A stretch of DNA of 6,965 nucleotides from an uncultured Clostridium sp. GTDB taxonomy: Bacteria > Bacillota > Clostridia > Lachnospirales > Lachnospiraceae. Of the stretch, positions 1-5,621 are shown in pieces. The notes beneath the pieces were generated by a model. That model was not told the DNA's origin. It saw nothing but the letters and a program-made list of their open reading frames with translations, and did no database searches. The first letter of the stretch is position 1. Every line of letters begins with the position of its first letter. The stretch lies in the NCBI GenBank assembly GCA_900541315.1, contig UQJF01000143.1, positions 1 to 6,965 of the forward strand. The letters are read 5' to 3'. Position numbers and translations under genes: made by a program.

Positions 1-157
1 TATAATCCACGATAATTACCGATCCATTACACGCAGGATAAATTTTCATGTGCAAAGAAGCTGAATGAGGCGATGCCGGTGGCATCGTCGATTGAAGCTG
101 ACGCGGCAGATGGAAATTTAAACAAGTGAAAGGGGCGGATAATTATTGTGGATTATA
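1..157. repeat. Long imperfect palindrome (MITE-like or hairpin element), left edge possibly cut by the window
   Basis: The two halves are inverted copies of each other around a centre at about base 79. The outer arms 1-18 and 140-157 match at 17 of 18 positions. The middle blocks 39-53 and 106-120 match at 13 of 15. The tip, 71-77 against 81-87 (CGATGCC/GGCATCG), is perfect with a 3-nt GGT loop. The stretches between these blocks also align, with small gaps and mismatches. All three reading frames of the plus strand contain stops and no gene is recognisable, so the palindrome accounts for the DNA. Its right arm ends 56 bases before the preferred araC-family start and contains a TATACT-like -10 box at its edge (154-159). 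A non-autonomous mobile element, a decayed terminator or a structured RNA gene are all possible. The left boundary may lie outside the window. Confidence 0.7.
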
Positions 158-200
158 CTAGGTGTGATACGGAAAAATCAAAAAATATCTTTCCTTACAT

Positions 201-206
201 GGGAGG
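201..206 (+). promoter_or_regulatory. Ribosome binding site that sets the AraC-family start
   Basis: GGGAGG lies 7 nt before the ATG at 214. A GTG at 148 is in frame further upstream, but it has no comparable site and sits inside the right arm of the palindrome. The 214 start is therefore preferred. Confidence 0.75.
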
Positions 207-213
207 TTTTTAC

Positions 214-1092
214 ATGAAACAGATTTCCATGGATTTCAATAAACGGCAATACATGCGGCCGGTAGATTTTGAGCTTTTTTATTATAACGATACTGAGCTG
301 CGTTCTGTTGCCTCTCACCACCATGATTACTGCGAATTTTATTTTTTTCTGGAAGGAAATGTCAAATACCACATCGGCGATGCTATATACAAACTTTCCT
401 ACGGTGACTGCCTGCTGATTCCTCCGGGAATCCCCCATTTTCCGGAATTTCTCTCCTTCGACCAGCCATACCGCCGTTTTGTACTCTGGCTGAACCGGTC
501 TTATTATGAAAAACTCCATAAACAGGATACTGACCTAACCTATTGCTTTGACACTGCTGCCTCTAACCAGATCTACCGCATTCCTACCGACCGTATTACA
601 GCCCAGGATATCCTGGGAAAGCTGATGGATCTGTTAGAGGAAAATAGTTCCGAGCGTATTTTTCATGCCCAGGCAAGCGAACTGATGGCTATGTCTTTCC
701 TTGTATACATTAACCGGCTCCTTTACAGCAGCCTCCACGAACATTCCCAGGTATTTGAAAATGCCCTTTACTTAAAAATATGTGACTATATCCATCAGAA
801 TCTGGAAGATGATCTAAGTCTGGAACGGATCGCAGCAAATTTTTATGTGAGTAAATACCACATTGCCCACATTTTCAAAGATAATATAGGAATTTCCCTG
901 CATCAGTATATATTAAAAAAGCGGCTTCATGCCAGCCGCCAGGCGATCCTCTCCGGCGAACCTATCAGCCGTATTTTTCCACAATATGGTTTTAAAGATT
1001 ACACCAGCTTTTTCCGTGCTTTTAAAAAAGAATACGGGATCTCACCAAAAGAATACAGGGAGCAGCACCGGCTGATCAGAACCGAACCATAA
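214..1092 (+). CDS. AraC-family transcriptional regulator (cupin sensor plus AraC helix-turn-helix domain)
   Basis: This 292-residue protein has the usual two-part AraC layout. The N-terminal half (about residues 30-85) reads as a cupin ligand-binding fold, with the HHHDYCEF segment and the GDCLLIPPGIPH turn typical of AraC-type sensors. The C-terminal 100 residues carry two helix-turn-helix units: LSLERIAANFYVSKYHIAHIFK, followed by the FKDYTSFFRAFKKEYGISPKEYR signature. It is probably a cytoplasmic, one-component regulator of sugar or metabolite genes; the ligand and targets cannot be read from sequence. The start at 214 is chosen for its strong SD; the longer GTG start at 148 would add 22 residues with no family resemblance. 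No terminator follows. Before the apparent insertion at 1095-1862 the gene would have been directly upstream of the radical SAM gene, so the two may once have formed an operon. Confidence 0.9.
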   Translation: MKQISMDFNKRQYMRPVDFELFYYNDTELRSVASHHHDYCEFYFFLEGNVKYHIGDAIYKLSYGDCLLIPPGIPHFPEFLSFDQPYRRFVLWLNRSYYEKLHKQDTDLTYCFDTAASNQIYRIPTDRITAQDILGKLMDLLEENSSERIFHAQASELMAMSFLVYINRLLYSSLHEHSQVFENALYLKICDYIHQNLEDDLSLERIAANFYVSKYHIAHIFKDNIGISLHQYILKKRLHASRQAILSGEPISRIFPQYGFKDYTSFFRAFKKEYGISPKEYREQHRLIRTEP

Positions 1093-1094
1093 AT

Positions 1095-1108
1095 ACAAAA
1101 AGGAATTT
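1095..1108 (+). repeat. Left copy of 14-bp direct repeat flanking the DUF4160/DUF2442 module
   Basis: ACAAAAAGGAATTT here is identical to 1849-1862. Similarity continues downstream as GTAGAGATGA here against ATACACATGA, so this copy looks like a decayed duplicate of the radical SAM ribosome binding site and start codon (ATG at 1115-1117). It begins 2 nt after the AraC-family stop codon. Confidence 0.7.
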
Positions 1109-1174
1109 GTAGAGATGATAGAATAATTATTTTGGAATAAAAAGGTATGAAGCACCATAGAAGTAATACAATTA

Positions 1175-1203
1175 TGGTCAAAAGAATAAATTATTGATAT
1201 AAT
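1175..1203 (+). promoter_or_regulatory. Promoter of the DUF4160/DUF2442 module
   Basis: A perfect -10 box TATAAT (1198-1203) is preceded by TGA, which forms an extended -10. A TGGTCA -35-like hexamer (1175-1180, 4 of 6 consensus) lies 17 nt upstream. It is inside the inserted segment, so the module carries its own promoter. Confidence 0.6.
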
Positions 1204-1250
1204 ATAGGTAGCCATGAAGATTTAAGATTGAAAAGAAAGAAGGGGTATCT

Positions 1251-1511
1251 ATGCCAGAAATTTCGTTATTTTATGGAATAAGGGTTACAATGTATTATGA
1301 AGATCACAATCCACCACATTTTCATGCAGAATATAATGGAAATAAAGCGATTGTAGATATTAACGCAGCAAGAGTAATAAAAGGGGCTTTACCATCCAGG
1401 CAGTTAAAACTGATATTAGCATGGTGTGTGATACATCAGGATGAACTGATGCAAAACTGGGAACTGTCCAAAGATGGACTTCCGCTTAATAGGATTAATC
1501 CATTAGTATAG
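1251..1511 (+). CDS. DUF4160 family protein, possible partner in a toxin-antitoxin-like pair
   Basis: This 86-residue protein opens with PEISLFYGIRVTMYYEDHNP and continues PPHFHAEYNG, the hallmark of DUF4160. The conserved DHNPPHFH block is at about residues 18-25. The family usually measures 80-100 residues, so it is full length. No biochemical function is firmly established. DUF4160 genes are commonly found next to a DUF2442 gene, as here, and the pair has the size and layout of a toxin-antitoxin module, but that role is an inference. AAGGGG lies 5 nt before the ATG. The stop codon TAG overlaps the SD of the next gene, which implies translational coupling. Base composition is clearly more A/T-rich than the AraC-family and radical SAM neighbours, which suggests separate acquisition. 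Confidence 0.85.
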   Translation: MPEISLFYGIRVTMYYEDHNPPHFHAEYNGNKAIVDINAARVIKGALPSRQLKLILAWCVIHQDELMQNWELSKDGLPLNRINPLV

Positions 1512-1520
1512 GAGGCAGAT

Positions 1521-1796
1521 ATGTTTTATGATATTGTGCAGGTAATTCCTAATGAAGACTATACCGTATATGTATATTTTGAAGATGGAAAGATTGTATG
1601 CTATGATGCTAAAACGTTATTGAAAAAGAAAGTTTTTGAACCATTGAAAGATATTAAATTTTTTATGAATGCATGCACCATTTTGAATGGGACATTGGCA
1701 TGGGATGTTACTGGAACCAGAGATTGCAGTAAGTGTCTGGATATAGATCCGGAGATGTTGTATGGGTTGGAAAATGTAAGTGAAAAGATTGCATAA
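1521..1796 (+). CDS. DUF2442 family protein, co-transcribed with DUF4160
   Basis: This 91-residue protein matches the DUF2442 pattern: an N-terminal beta-rich segment (VQVIPNEDYTVYVYFEDGKIVCYD, residues 6-29), then a KVFEPLKDIKFFMNA motif and a TLAWDVTGTRDCSKCLDIDPEMLY segment. The I-WD...DI-PE-LY ending is a family signature. Some members have an extra C-terminal helix-turn-helix; this one lacks it. The SD GGAGG (1511-1515) starts within the preceding stop codon and lies 5 nt before the ATG. The pair behaves as a two-gene operon with its own promoter and terminator. Its cellular role is unknown; it may be the partner or antidote to the DUF4160 protein, by analogy only. Confidence 0.85.
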   Translation: MFYDIVQVIPNEDYTVYVYFEDGKIVCYDAKTLLKKKVFEPLKDIKFFMNACTILNGTLAWDVTGTRDCSKCLDIDPEMLYGLENVSEKIA

Positions 1797-1798
1797 GG

Positions 1799-1830
1799 AG
1801 TTGCCGTCATTCAATGGCGGCAATTATTAT
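1799..1830 (+). terminator. Intrinsic terminator of the DUF4160/DUF2442 module
   Basis: TTGCCGTCAT (1801-1810) pairs with ATGGCGGCAA (1814-1823) through a 3-nt TCA loop, with one G-T wobble, giving a 10-bp stem. It begins 4 nt after the DUF2442 stop and is followed by TTATTATAT, a mediocre T-rich tail. Confidence 0.7.
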
Positions 1831-1848
1831 ATAGATAAAAACAATATA

Positions 1849-1862
1849 ACAAAAAGGAATTT
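1849..1862 (+). repeat. Right copy of 14-bp direct repeat, contains the radical SAM gene's ribosome binding site
   Basis: This is an exact copy of 1095-1108. Its AAGGAA core (1854-1859) is the SD of the radical SAM gene that begins at 1869. Recombination between the two copies would remove 754 bp and leave the radical SAM gene with its signal intact, 22 nt after the AraC-family stop. Confidence 0.7.
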
Positions 1863-1868
1863 ATACAC

Positions 1869-2810
1869 ATGAACTTACCTGACTATACAAACTGTACACT
1901 CTGTCCCAGAATGTGCCATGTAAACCGCAGTGTGACCACAGGCTACTGCGGCTGCTCCAGTCACATTTCAGCAGCCAGAGCCGCCCTTCATAAATGGGAG
2001 GAACCGGTGCTTAGCGGACCGGAAGAAGAACCAGGCGGCAGCGGCGCTGTCTTTTTCTCCGGCTGTACCTTACGCTGCTGTTTCTGCCAGAATTCAATAC
2101 TAAGCAAGAATCATTTTGGTAAAGAACTGACCGTAAACGAACTGGGAGATGCTTTTTTGCGTCTTCAGGACAAAGGTGCTTACAATATCAATCTGGTAAC
2201 GCCTACCCAGTTTTTTCCGGATATTATTAAAACACTGGATCTGGTCCGCCACAAGCTGCATATTCCTGTAGTCTGTAACTGTGGCGGCTATGAACGCCCG
2301 GAGATTATTTCCCAGCTAAAAGATTATATTGATATCTGGCTTCCTGATTTTAAATATTTTGACAATGAACTGGCTTTTCGCTATTCAAAAGCAAAAGATT
2401 ACTTTGAACAGGCCTCTGCTTCTATCGCCCAGATGATCCACCAGACCGGCGCACCCGAATATACGATCCATCCTTCCTCTGTCCCCGGCAGACCGGATTT
2501 TCCCTTAATGACGAAAGGCATCATTATCCGCCATATGGTCCTTCCCGGACATAAGGATGATTCCATCCGGTTGCTTTACTGGATCCACCAACATTTTCCG
2601 GAGCACCACTACCTGGTAAGTCTGTTAAGCCAGTACACTCCTTATACCAAAAATCCGGACTATCCCCAGCTAAATCGCCGGATCACTTCTTATGAGTATA
2701 ACAAAGTAGTAGATACTGCCCTGGAGCTTGGCATGACTGACGGTTTTATGCAGCAAAAAAGCAGTGCGAAAGAAGAATACACACCGCCTTTTAATCTGGA
2801 AGGGCTGTAA
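1869..2810 (+). CDS. Radical SAM protein, PflX/COG1313-like (pyruvate formate-lyase activase homologue)
   Basis: This 313-residue protein has a radical SAM iron-sulfur motif CTLRCCFC, with the cluster cysteines at C66, C70 and C73, preceded by the FFSGC strand typical of PflA relatives. An N-terminal cysteine group (CTLCPRMCHVNR, C9, C12, C16, then C27 and C29) is characteristic of the COG1313 PflX-like branch and may hold a further metal or cluster. Later segments include NLVTPTQFFPDI (about 110) and VVCNCGGYE (about 135), which fit the barrel. It should bind a 4Fe-4S cluster and S-adenosylmethionine and generate a 5'-deoxyadenosyl radical; its substrate is not known and no glycyl-radical enzyme is nearby. 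Translation starts at the ATG after AAGGAA with 9 nt spacing. Composition resembles the AraC-family gene rather than the intervening DUF module. Confidence 0.88.
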   Translation: MNLPDYTNCTLCPRMCHVNRSVTTGYCGCSSHISAARAALHKWEEPVLSGPEEEPGGSGAVFFSGCTLRCCFCQNSILSKNHFGKELTVNELGDAFLRLQDKGAYNINLVTPTQFFPDIIKTLDLVRHKLHIPVVCNCGGYERPEIISQLKDYIDIWLPDFKYFDNELAFRYSKAKDYFEQASASIAQMIHQTGAPEYTIHPSSVPGRPDFPLMTKGIIIRHMVLPGHKDDSIRLLYWIHQHFPEHHYLVSLLSQYTPYTKNPDYPQLNRRITSYEYNKVVDTALELGMTDGFMQQKSSAKEEYTPPFNLEGL

Positions 2811-2814
2811 AATG

Positions 2815-2873
2815 ACAAAAAACAAGACGGATATCGAATCTTTGATTAACCACTTCGCGATTACGATATCCGC
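2815..2873 (-). terminator. Intrinsic terminator for the leftward orphan transcript
   Basis: CGGATATCG (2828-2836) pairs perfectly with CGATATCCG (2864-2872); AATC/GATT (2837-2840, 2859-2862) extends the stem across a one-base bulge. Read on the minus strand the hairpin is followed by CTTG and six T (2822-2817). The plus-strand side lacks a T-run, so it is directional. It sits between the radical SAM stop and the orphan unit, which transcribes toward it. Confidence 0.75.
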
Positions 2874-2880
2874 CTTCTGA

Positions 2881-3045
2881 CTATCTCGTCCATTGGACCA
2901 AGCCTCTCTTTTCTGAAACATTTGTTTTTCGTTTCTTTTCTCTATATTCAATTGTGTGCCTCATTTCTTTCTCTTCCGCTTTTCTTTTCTCACTCTTTCT
3001 TTTTATATTTCTTTCTATCTGGTAATCTTCTTTCGTCCTGACCAT
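2881..3045 (-). CDS. Possible 54-residue basic small protein inside the orphan transcript
   Basis: An ATG at 3045 opens 54 codons ending with TAG at 2883-2881, just before the terminator hairpin. The product begins MVRTKEDYQIERNIKRKSEK and ends RGLVQWTR. It is exceptionally rich in lysine, arginine and glutamate and would be largely helical or disordered. No signal peptide, membrane segment or known domain is visible. The ribosome binding site is poor (GAGAAAG at most). The strong purine bias of this strand alone would produce many Lys, Glu and Arg codons, so chance is a serious alternative. The favourable point is the position: it ends neatly before the transcript terminator. Confidence 0.25.
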   Translation of the reverse strand: MVRTKEDYQIERNIKRKSEKRKAEEKEMRHTIEYREKKRKTNVSEKRGLVQWTR

Positions 3046-3165
3046 ACTTTCTCGTCATATGACCAAACCGAAAACTGGATTTTCCAATTTTGTACTCTTC
3101 TCTTTTCGATACTCTTACGGATAGTTTTTTAAGTAAGCGGTTTTAAAAGATTGAGGTTTGTCCTA

Positions 3166-3201
3166 GTCTCATTTATAAATCACATCTTTTATAAATGAAA
3201 C
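3166..3201 (-). other. 14-bp stem-loop within the orphan transcript
   Basis: On the minus strand GTTTCATTTATAAA pairs with TTTATAAATGAGAC over 14 bp with one G-U wobble and an 8-nt loop. No T-run follows, so it is not an intrinsic terminator; it lies 100-135 nt downstream of the predicted RNA start. Confidence 0.65.
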
Positions 3202-3306
3202 AATGTTATCCTTCTGGTGGTCCGTACCTCCTTTTCTTAGATTTTTTCGAAACTGATTGTCTACAATTTCTTTTTTATTTATTTCCTTCGTTCTTTTGTT
3301 GTCTTT

Positions 3307-3335
3307 AATATACCAGATATCCCGCATTTTGTCAA
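3307..3335 (-). promoter_or_regulatory. Strong vegetative promoter of the orphan transcript
   Basis: The minus strand reads TTGACA (3335-3330, perfect -35), a 17-nt spacer, then TATATT (3312-3307, 5 of 6 for -10), with TGG just before it making an extended -10. Expected start of transcription is near 3300. It points away from the MATE gene and toward the radical SAM gene. The upstream DNA (3336-3480) is very A/T-rich and could act as an UP element. Confidence 0.75.
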
Positions 3336-3339
3336 TACT

Positions 3340-3380
3340 ATTTTAAAATTAATTCTATATTTTTAGCATATTTTAAAATT
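3340..3380. repeat. Two copies of ATTTTAAAATT upstream of the orphan promoter
   Basis: The 11-mer occurs at 3340-3350 and 3370-3380, exactly 30 bp apart, which is close to three helical turns. The core ATTTTAAAAT is self-complementary. The nearer copy starts 5 bp from the -35 box, where an UP element or a regulator site would be. The surroundings are so A/T-rich that chance is possible. Confidence 0.4.
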
Positions 3381-3493
3381 GTATTTATTGATTGTAATTA
3401 TTTATATTTTTTGTACATTTTAATACTTTTATTTTGTATTCAAAACGTATTTATCAGAATATTCTATTAAGTTTTCACCATATGTATCGCGCA

Positions 3494-3519
3494 ATAAAAA
3501 AGACCCCCGAAAGGATCTT
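3494..3519 (-). terminator. Intrinsic terminator of the tyrS-MATE operon
   Basis: On the minus strand AAGATCC pairs with GGGGTCTT around a short TTTCG loop (one G-U wobble), followed by a T-run reading TTTTTTATTG. The stem starts within the MATE stop codon. It separates the operon from the orphan unit downstream. Confidence 0.75.
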
Positions 3520-4870
3520 ACACTGCATCTTTTTTCGGGAATCTTTTTCGTATTTTATAATATGTAAACATATGAGCTGAAGCCGTTATGATCCAGGAAA
3601 CCGGATAGGACAGATAAAGCACTTCAAGGGTCCGGCAGGAAGCAAAGATCGTAAAGATCCAGAATACACGGAAGCCGCAGGCTCCTGTTAAGGATACGAT
3701 CATTGGAAGTACTGAATATCCCAGACCTCTTAAACTTCCTACCATACAATCCATAAGACCGCACAGAAAATAGGTACCGCAGATAATACGCAGTCTGCGC
3801 ATGCCAAAGGCAAGTACCTCCGGATCAGAAGAATAGATACTTAAAAGTCCTTTTCCGCCAAATACAGCTCCCAGTCCCAGGATCAGACCTACTACTGTTA
3901 CAACTCCCAGACAGATATTTTTGATCTTGTCAATACGGCTGTATTTCTTACCGCCCAGGTTCTGGCTGGTAAAGCTTAAGCTGGTCTGGTATACAGCATT
4001 CATAGCCGTGTATACAAAGCCTTCAATATTGGCAGAAGATGTATTTCCTGCCATGGCAACAGAGCCAAAAGAGTTTACAGATGACTGGATCAGCACGTTG
4101 GAAACAGAGAATATCGCTCCCTGCATACCTGCCGGCAGACCTATACGTATGATCTGTTTCAATTTTTCAGGTACAACGCGCAGTTTGGAAAGATGAAGCT
4201 TCATAGCTCCCCTTTCCTTCATCAGACTGCGGATGATCAGGCCCGCAGACACACATTCAGAAATAACGGTTGCCCAGCCAACGCCATCTACCCCCATCCC
4301 CAGCTGTATTACAAAGAACAGATTTAAAACTACATTTACAGCTCCGGCTGCAAATAAAAAGTACAACGGACGTCTGGTATCCCCCACCGCCCTTAAAAGA
4401 GCTGCACCGAAGTTATAGATCATCAGCACCGGCATCCCAAAGAAATAGATCTTCAGGTACAATGCCGCCTGATCCAGTACATCATCCGGTGTTCCCATAA
4501 GGGTAAGCATCGGTCTTGAAGCAGTTTCTCCCAGAAGCACCAGAAACAGGCCGCTTAATATAGCCATCATAATAGCTGTGTGGACTGTATCCTGAATATC
4601 TTTTTCCTTCTGGCCGCCATAATATCTGGCAGCAAGAACATTGACACCTACTGATAATCCCACAAATACATTGATCATTAAATTGATCAGTGCGGCGGTA
4701 GAACCAACAGCTGCCAGTGCTGTACTTCCCGCAAACCTTCCTACTACAATGATGTCTGCCGCGTTAAAAAGCAGCTGAAGAATACCGGAAAGCATAAGGG
4801 GAACTGAAAAAACAAGGATCTTGCCCAGAAGTGGGCCGTTACACATATCTATTTCATATGATTTTTTCAT
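3518..4870 (-). CDS. MATE family efflux transporter (DinF/NorM-like)
   Basis: This 450-residue, highly hydrophobic protein has the length and twelve-helix pattern of a MATE antiporter, which exports drugs or metabolites through the cytoplasmic membrane using a Na+ or H+ gradient. Characteristic blocks are FNAADIIVVGRFAG with GSTALAAVGSTAALINLM in the first helices, LLRAVGDTRRPLYF near residue 170 and GLPAGMQGAIFSVSNVLIQ at the start of the second half, which mirrors the first. The C-terminus is basic (KIRKRFPKKDAV). The start used is the ATG at 4870, because it overlaps the previous gene's stop as ATGA and has GGAG 10 nt upstream; a longer frame beginning at 4918 would add 16 residues that only re-read the upstream gene. 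Translational coupling with the secreted protein is likely. The substrate cannot be predicted. Confidence 0.92.
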   Translation of the reverse strand: MKKSYEIDMCNGPLLGKILVFSVPLMLSGILQLLFNAADIIVVGRFAGSTALAAVGSTAALINLMINVFVGLSVGVNVLAARYYGGQKEKDIQDTVHTAIMMAILSGLFLVLLGETASRPMLTLMGTPDDVLDQAALYLKIYFFGMPVLMIYNFGAALLRAVGDTRRPLYFLFAAGAVNVVLNLFFVIQLGMGVDGVGWATVISECVSAGLIIRSLMKERGAMKLHLSKLRVVPEKLKQIIRIGLPAGMQGAIFSVSNVLIQSSVNSFGSVAMAGNTSSANIEGFVYTAMNAVYQTSLSFTSQNLGGKKYSRIDKIKNICLGVVTVVGLILGLGAVFGGKGLLSIYSSDPEVLAFGMRRLRIICGTYFLCGLMDCMVGSLRGLGYSVLPMIVSLTGACGFRVFWIFTIFASCRTLEVLYLSYPVSWIITASAHMFTYYKIRKRFPKKDAV

Positions 4871-5598
4871 TCTACACATTCTCCGCTTCCATCCAGCCTG
4901 CGGCCATCTATGGTACAATTGCTCATCATCACACCATCAGAAAGGTTCAGATAATAGGTATGCCCCATAGATTCCTGCCAGCCTGTTAACATATATCCAT
5001 CTGCACCAAACAGATACCATTTTTCATTGATCTTCGCCCAGGAAGTAAGATAATCCCCCTGATACAGATAACGCCAGCCCTTTACATCCTTCTCCCATTT
5101 TCCCAGATGGATATTCCTGTAACCAGCCATATCACTTTCTGGAACAGCAGTAAAATAATATTCCTTCCGCTCATCCTCTGTGGAAAATTCCACCATGTAA
5201 CAACGTTCCAGAGAGTCATATACATCCCCCGATGCTTTTTCACGGCTAAAAGTCTCCGGACGGATGACAGGATAATGTTCCCCTTCTTTCAGACCATAGA
5301 CTCTGCATTCTAAGTTTTTCTCTGTACCACCATTATAGGTGATCAGATAATAACTTAAGGTCACATCTCCCAGATCTACCTGGTCTGTATTTTTTGTAAC
5401 CGTAAATGTATCATTTTCACAGGTACGATTACCCATTACATAAGAAGTATATCCGTCATAAACAGGTGTCTGCCTGTTGTTTATATCCATATGAAGGGTG
5501 AGTGGTACATCTTTCTTAAAGGAAGAACCTGCCTGAGAAGAGAAGGTACTTCCCACAGCAAAGACTGCTGCAAGAAGCAGTGTCATATAGTTTTTCAC
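4867..5598 (-). CDS. Secreted protein with C-terminal cell-wall-binding (choline-binding-like) repeats
   Basis: This 243-residue protein opens with a signal peptide (KNYMTLLLAAVFAVGSTFSSQA, residues 2-23; likely cut after SQA). The middle (about 30-165) is not a domain I recognise. From about residue 168 come aromatic-glycine repeats typical of PF01473-type cell-wall-binding modules: GKW...GWRYLYQGDYLTSW, then KINEKWYLFGADGYMLTGWQ, then a degenerate HTYYLNLSDGVMMSN, about three units, of which the last is incomplete. Such repeats tether proteins to the cell wall outside the cell. Five cysteines lie in the mature chain (about 60, 98, 133, 228 and 241), which is unusual for a Gram-positive secreted protein. 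GTG at 5598 is preferred because the SD AGGAGG lies just before it; the longer ATG at 5616 would place that SD inside the gene. It sits between tyrS and the MATE gene with 23 nt and a 4-nt overlap respectively. Confidence 0.8.
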   Translation of the reverse strand: MKNYMTLLLAAVFAVGSTFSSQAGSSFKKDVPLTLHMDINNRQTPVYDGYTSYVMGNRTCENDTFTVTKNTDQVDLGDVTLSYYLITYNGGTEKNLECRVYGLKEGEHYPVIRPETFSREKASGDVYDSLERCYMVEFSTEDERKEYYFTAVPESDMAGYRNIHLGKWEKDVKGWRYLYQGDYLTSWAKINEKWYLFGADGYMLTGWQESMGHTYYLNLSDGVMMSNCTIDGRRLDGSGECVE

Positions 5599-5605
5599 CA
5601 AGCAT

Positions 5606-5611
5606 CCTCCT
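5606..5611 (-). promoter_or_regulatory. Ribosome binding site that sets the GTG start of the secreted protein
   Basis: AGGAGG is followed by 7 nt and then GTG (5598). An in-frame ATG (5616) precedes it, so the longer reading frame is not favoured; the GTG reading also gives a clean signal peptide starting M-K-N. Confidence 0.7.
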
Positions 5612-5621
5612 CTCATTTATC

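Larger units (their letters stand above)
2816..3300 (-). ncRNA. Candidate orphan transcript of about 485 nt, unknown family
   Basis: The stretch has a strong promoter at its right end (3307-3335) and a terminator at its left end (2815-2873), both on the minus strand, with no conserved protein between. From 5' to 3', the predicted RNA holds a purine-rich leader, an SD-like AAAGGAGGT (about 3226-3234) without a start codon nearby, a 14-bp hairpin (3166-3201), the 10-base palindrome GTCATATGAC, a long purine-rich segment containing a 54-codon ORF (2881-3045), a small hairpin GTCC-AAT-GGAC (near 2890-2900) and the terminator. It shows none of the conserved cores I would expect for tmRNA, RNase P, SRP or 6S RNA. 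It could be a structured regulatory RNA, a small-protein mRNA, or both. Function is unknown. Confidence 0.45.

Noticed and set aside
16..129. Short plus-strand frame ending AMPVASSIEADAADGNLNK, looking like the tail of an upstream gene
   Set aside because: It is interrupted by a stop upstream and lies entirely within the long palindrome, which explains the sequence better; no family is recognisable.
148..213. GTG start that would extend the AraC-family protein by 22 residues
   Set aside because: It lacks an SD, falls in the palindrome arm, and the ATG at 214 has a strong GGGAGG 7 nt upstream.
2815..2873. Hairpin as a terminator for the radical SAM gene on the plus strand
   Set aside because: The plus-strand side is followed by CCTTCTGACT, not a T-run; the T-run is on the minus-strand side only.
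2670..2951. 93-codon minus-strand frame crossing the end of the radical SAM gene
   Set aside because: It begins at TTG with no SD, reads through the intrinsic terminator and overlaps a well-supported gene on the other strand.
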